Shown here in pieces: positions 11,670 to 13,737 of a stretch of DNA of 13,737 nt (within the stretch, counting starts at the first letter, position 1; each line of letters opens with the position of its first letter). This DNA is from JAICSD01 sp035637115 (lineage in GTDB: Bacteria; Acidobacteriota; Vicinamibacteria; Vicinamibacterales; 2-12-FULL-66-21). Location of the stretch: assembly GCA_035637115.1 (NCBI GenBank), contig DASPXV010000001.1, positions 1-13,737 on the forward strand, written 5' to 3'. The translations under genes were made by a program, and so were the position numbers. The notes below the pieces were generated by a model. The model saw only the letters and a program-made list of their open reading frames with translations. It did not search any database and was not told the origin of the DNA.

Positions 11670-13737
<2,068 letters not shown>

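Overview
The window is GC-rich, densely packed bacterial DNA, almost all coded on the + strand. Gene content and style fit an Acidobacteriota-type genome, perhaps Vicinamibacteria: an S8 peptidase with WG repeats, a HOGA/AGT-like pair, an HNH protein of a common soil-bacterial type, and short TAG-AC repeats between genes. This placement is an inference from overall character, not from a marker gene. There is no rRNA, tRNA, IS element, prophage or CRISPR array.

Layout. (1) 2-856: 3' part of a DppC/OppC-type ABC permease. (2) 857-1253: a 397-bp non-coding or small-ORF leader with a TATATT -10 box, several inverted repeats and two tiny ORFs. (3) 1254-4051: a two-gene operon of a secreted subtilisin-like protease with eleven C-terminal N-I-(V/T)-W-G units, translationally coupled (TAATG) to a GNAT acetyltransferase and closed by a strong terminator at 4114-4147. 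(4) 4198-6996: three overlapping genes: a DapA/HOGA-like aldolase, an alanine-glyoxylate-type aminotransferase and a monofunctional peptidoglycan glycosyltransferase. The first two form a plausible glyoxylate module (4-hydroxy-2-oxoglutarate to pyruvate plus glyoxylate, then glyoxylate to glycine). (5) 7016-7929: a consensus-like promoter and a putative HELYH metallopeptidase, convergent with (6) a minus-strand NlpC/P60 lipoprotein, 7940-8479. (7) 8519-10064: an HNH endonuclease and, 1 nt later, a TIG plus six-bladed propeller protein. (8) 10110-11588: an APC amino-acid permease. (9) 11670 to the window end: uvrA, cut by the edge.

The most unusual parts are the WG-repeat protease/GNAT operon with its long leader, a perfect 11-bp palindrome inside the aminotransferase gene, and several start codons lying only 7-12 nt after a -10-like hexamer with no Shine-Dalgarno sequence, which suggests leaderless transcripts. 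I see no clear-cut new defence or mobile system. The protease/GNAT operon is the best candidate for undescribed biology.
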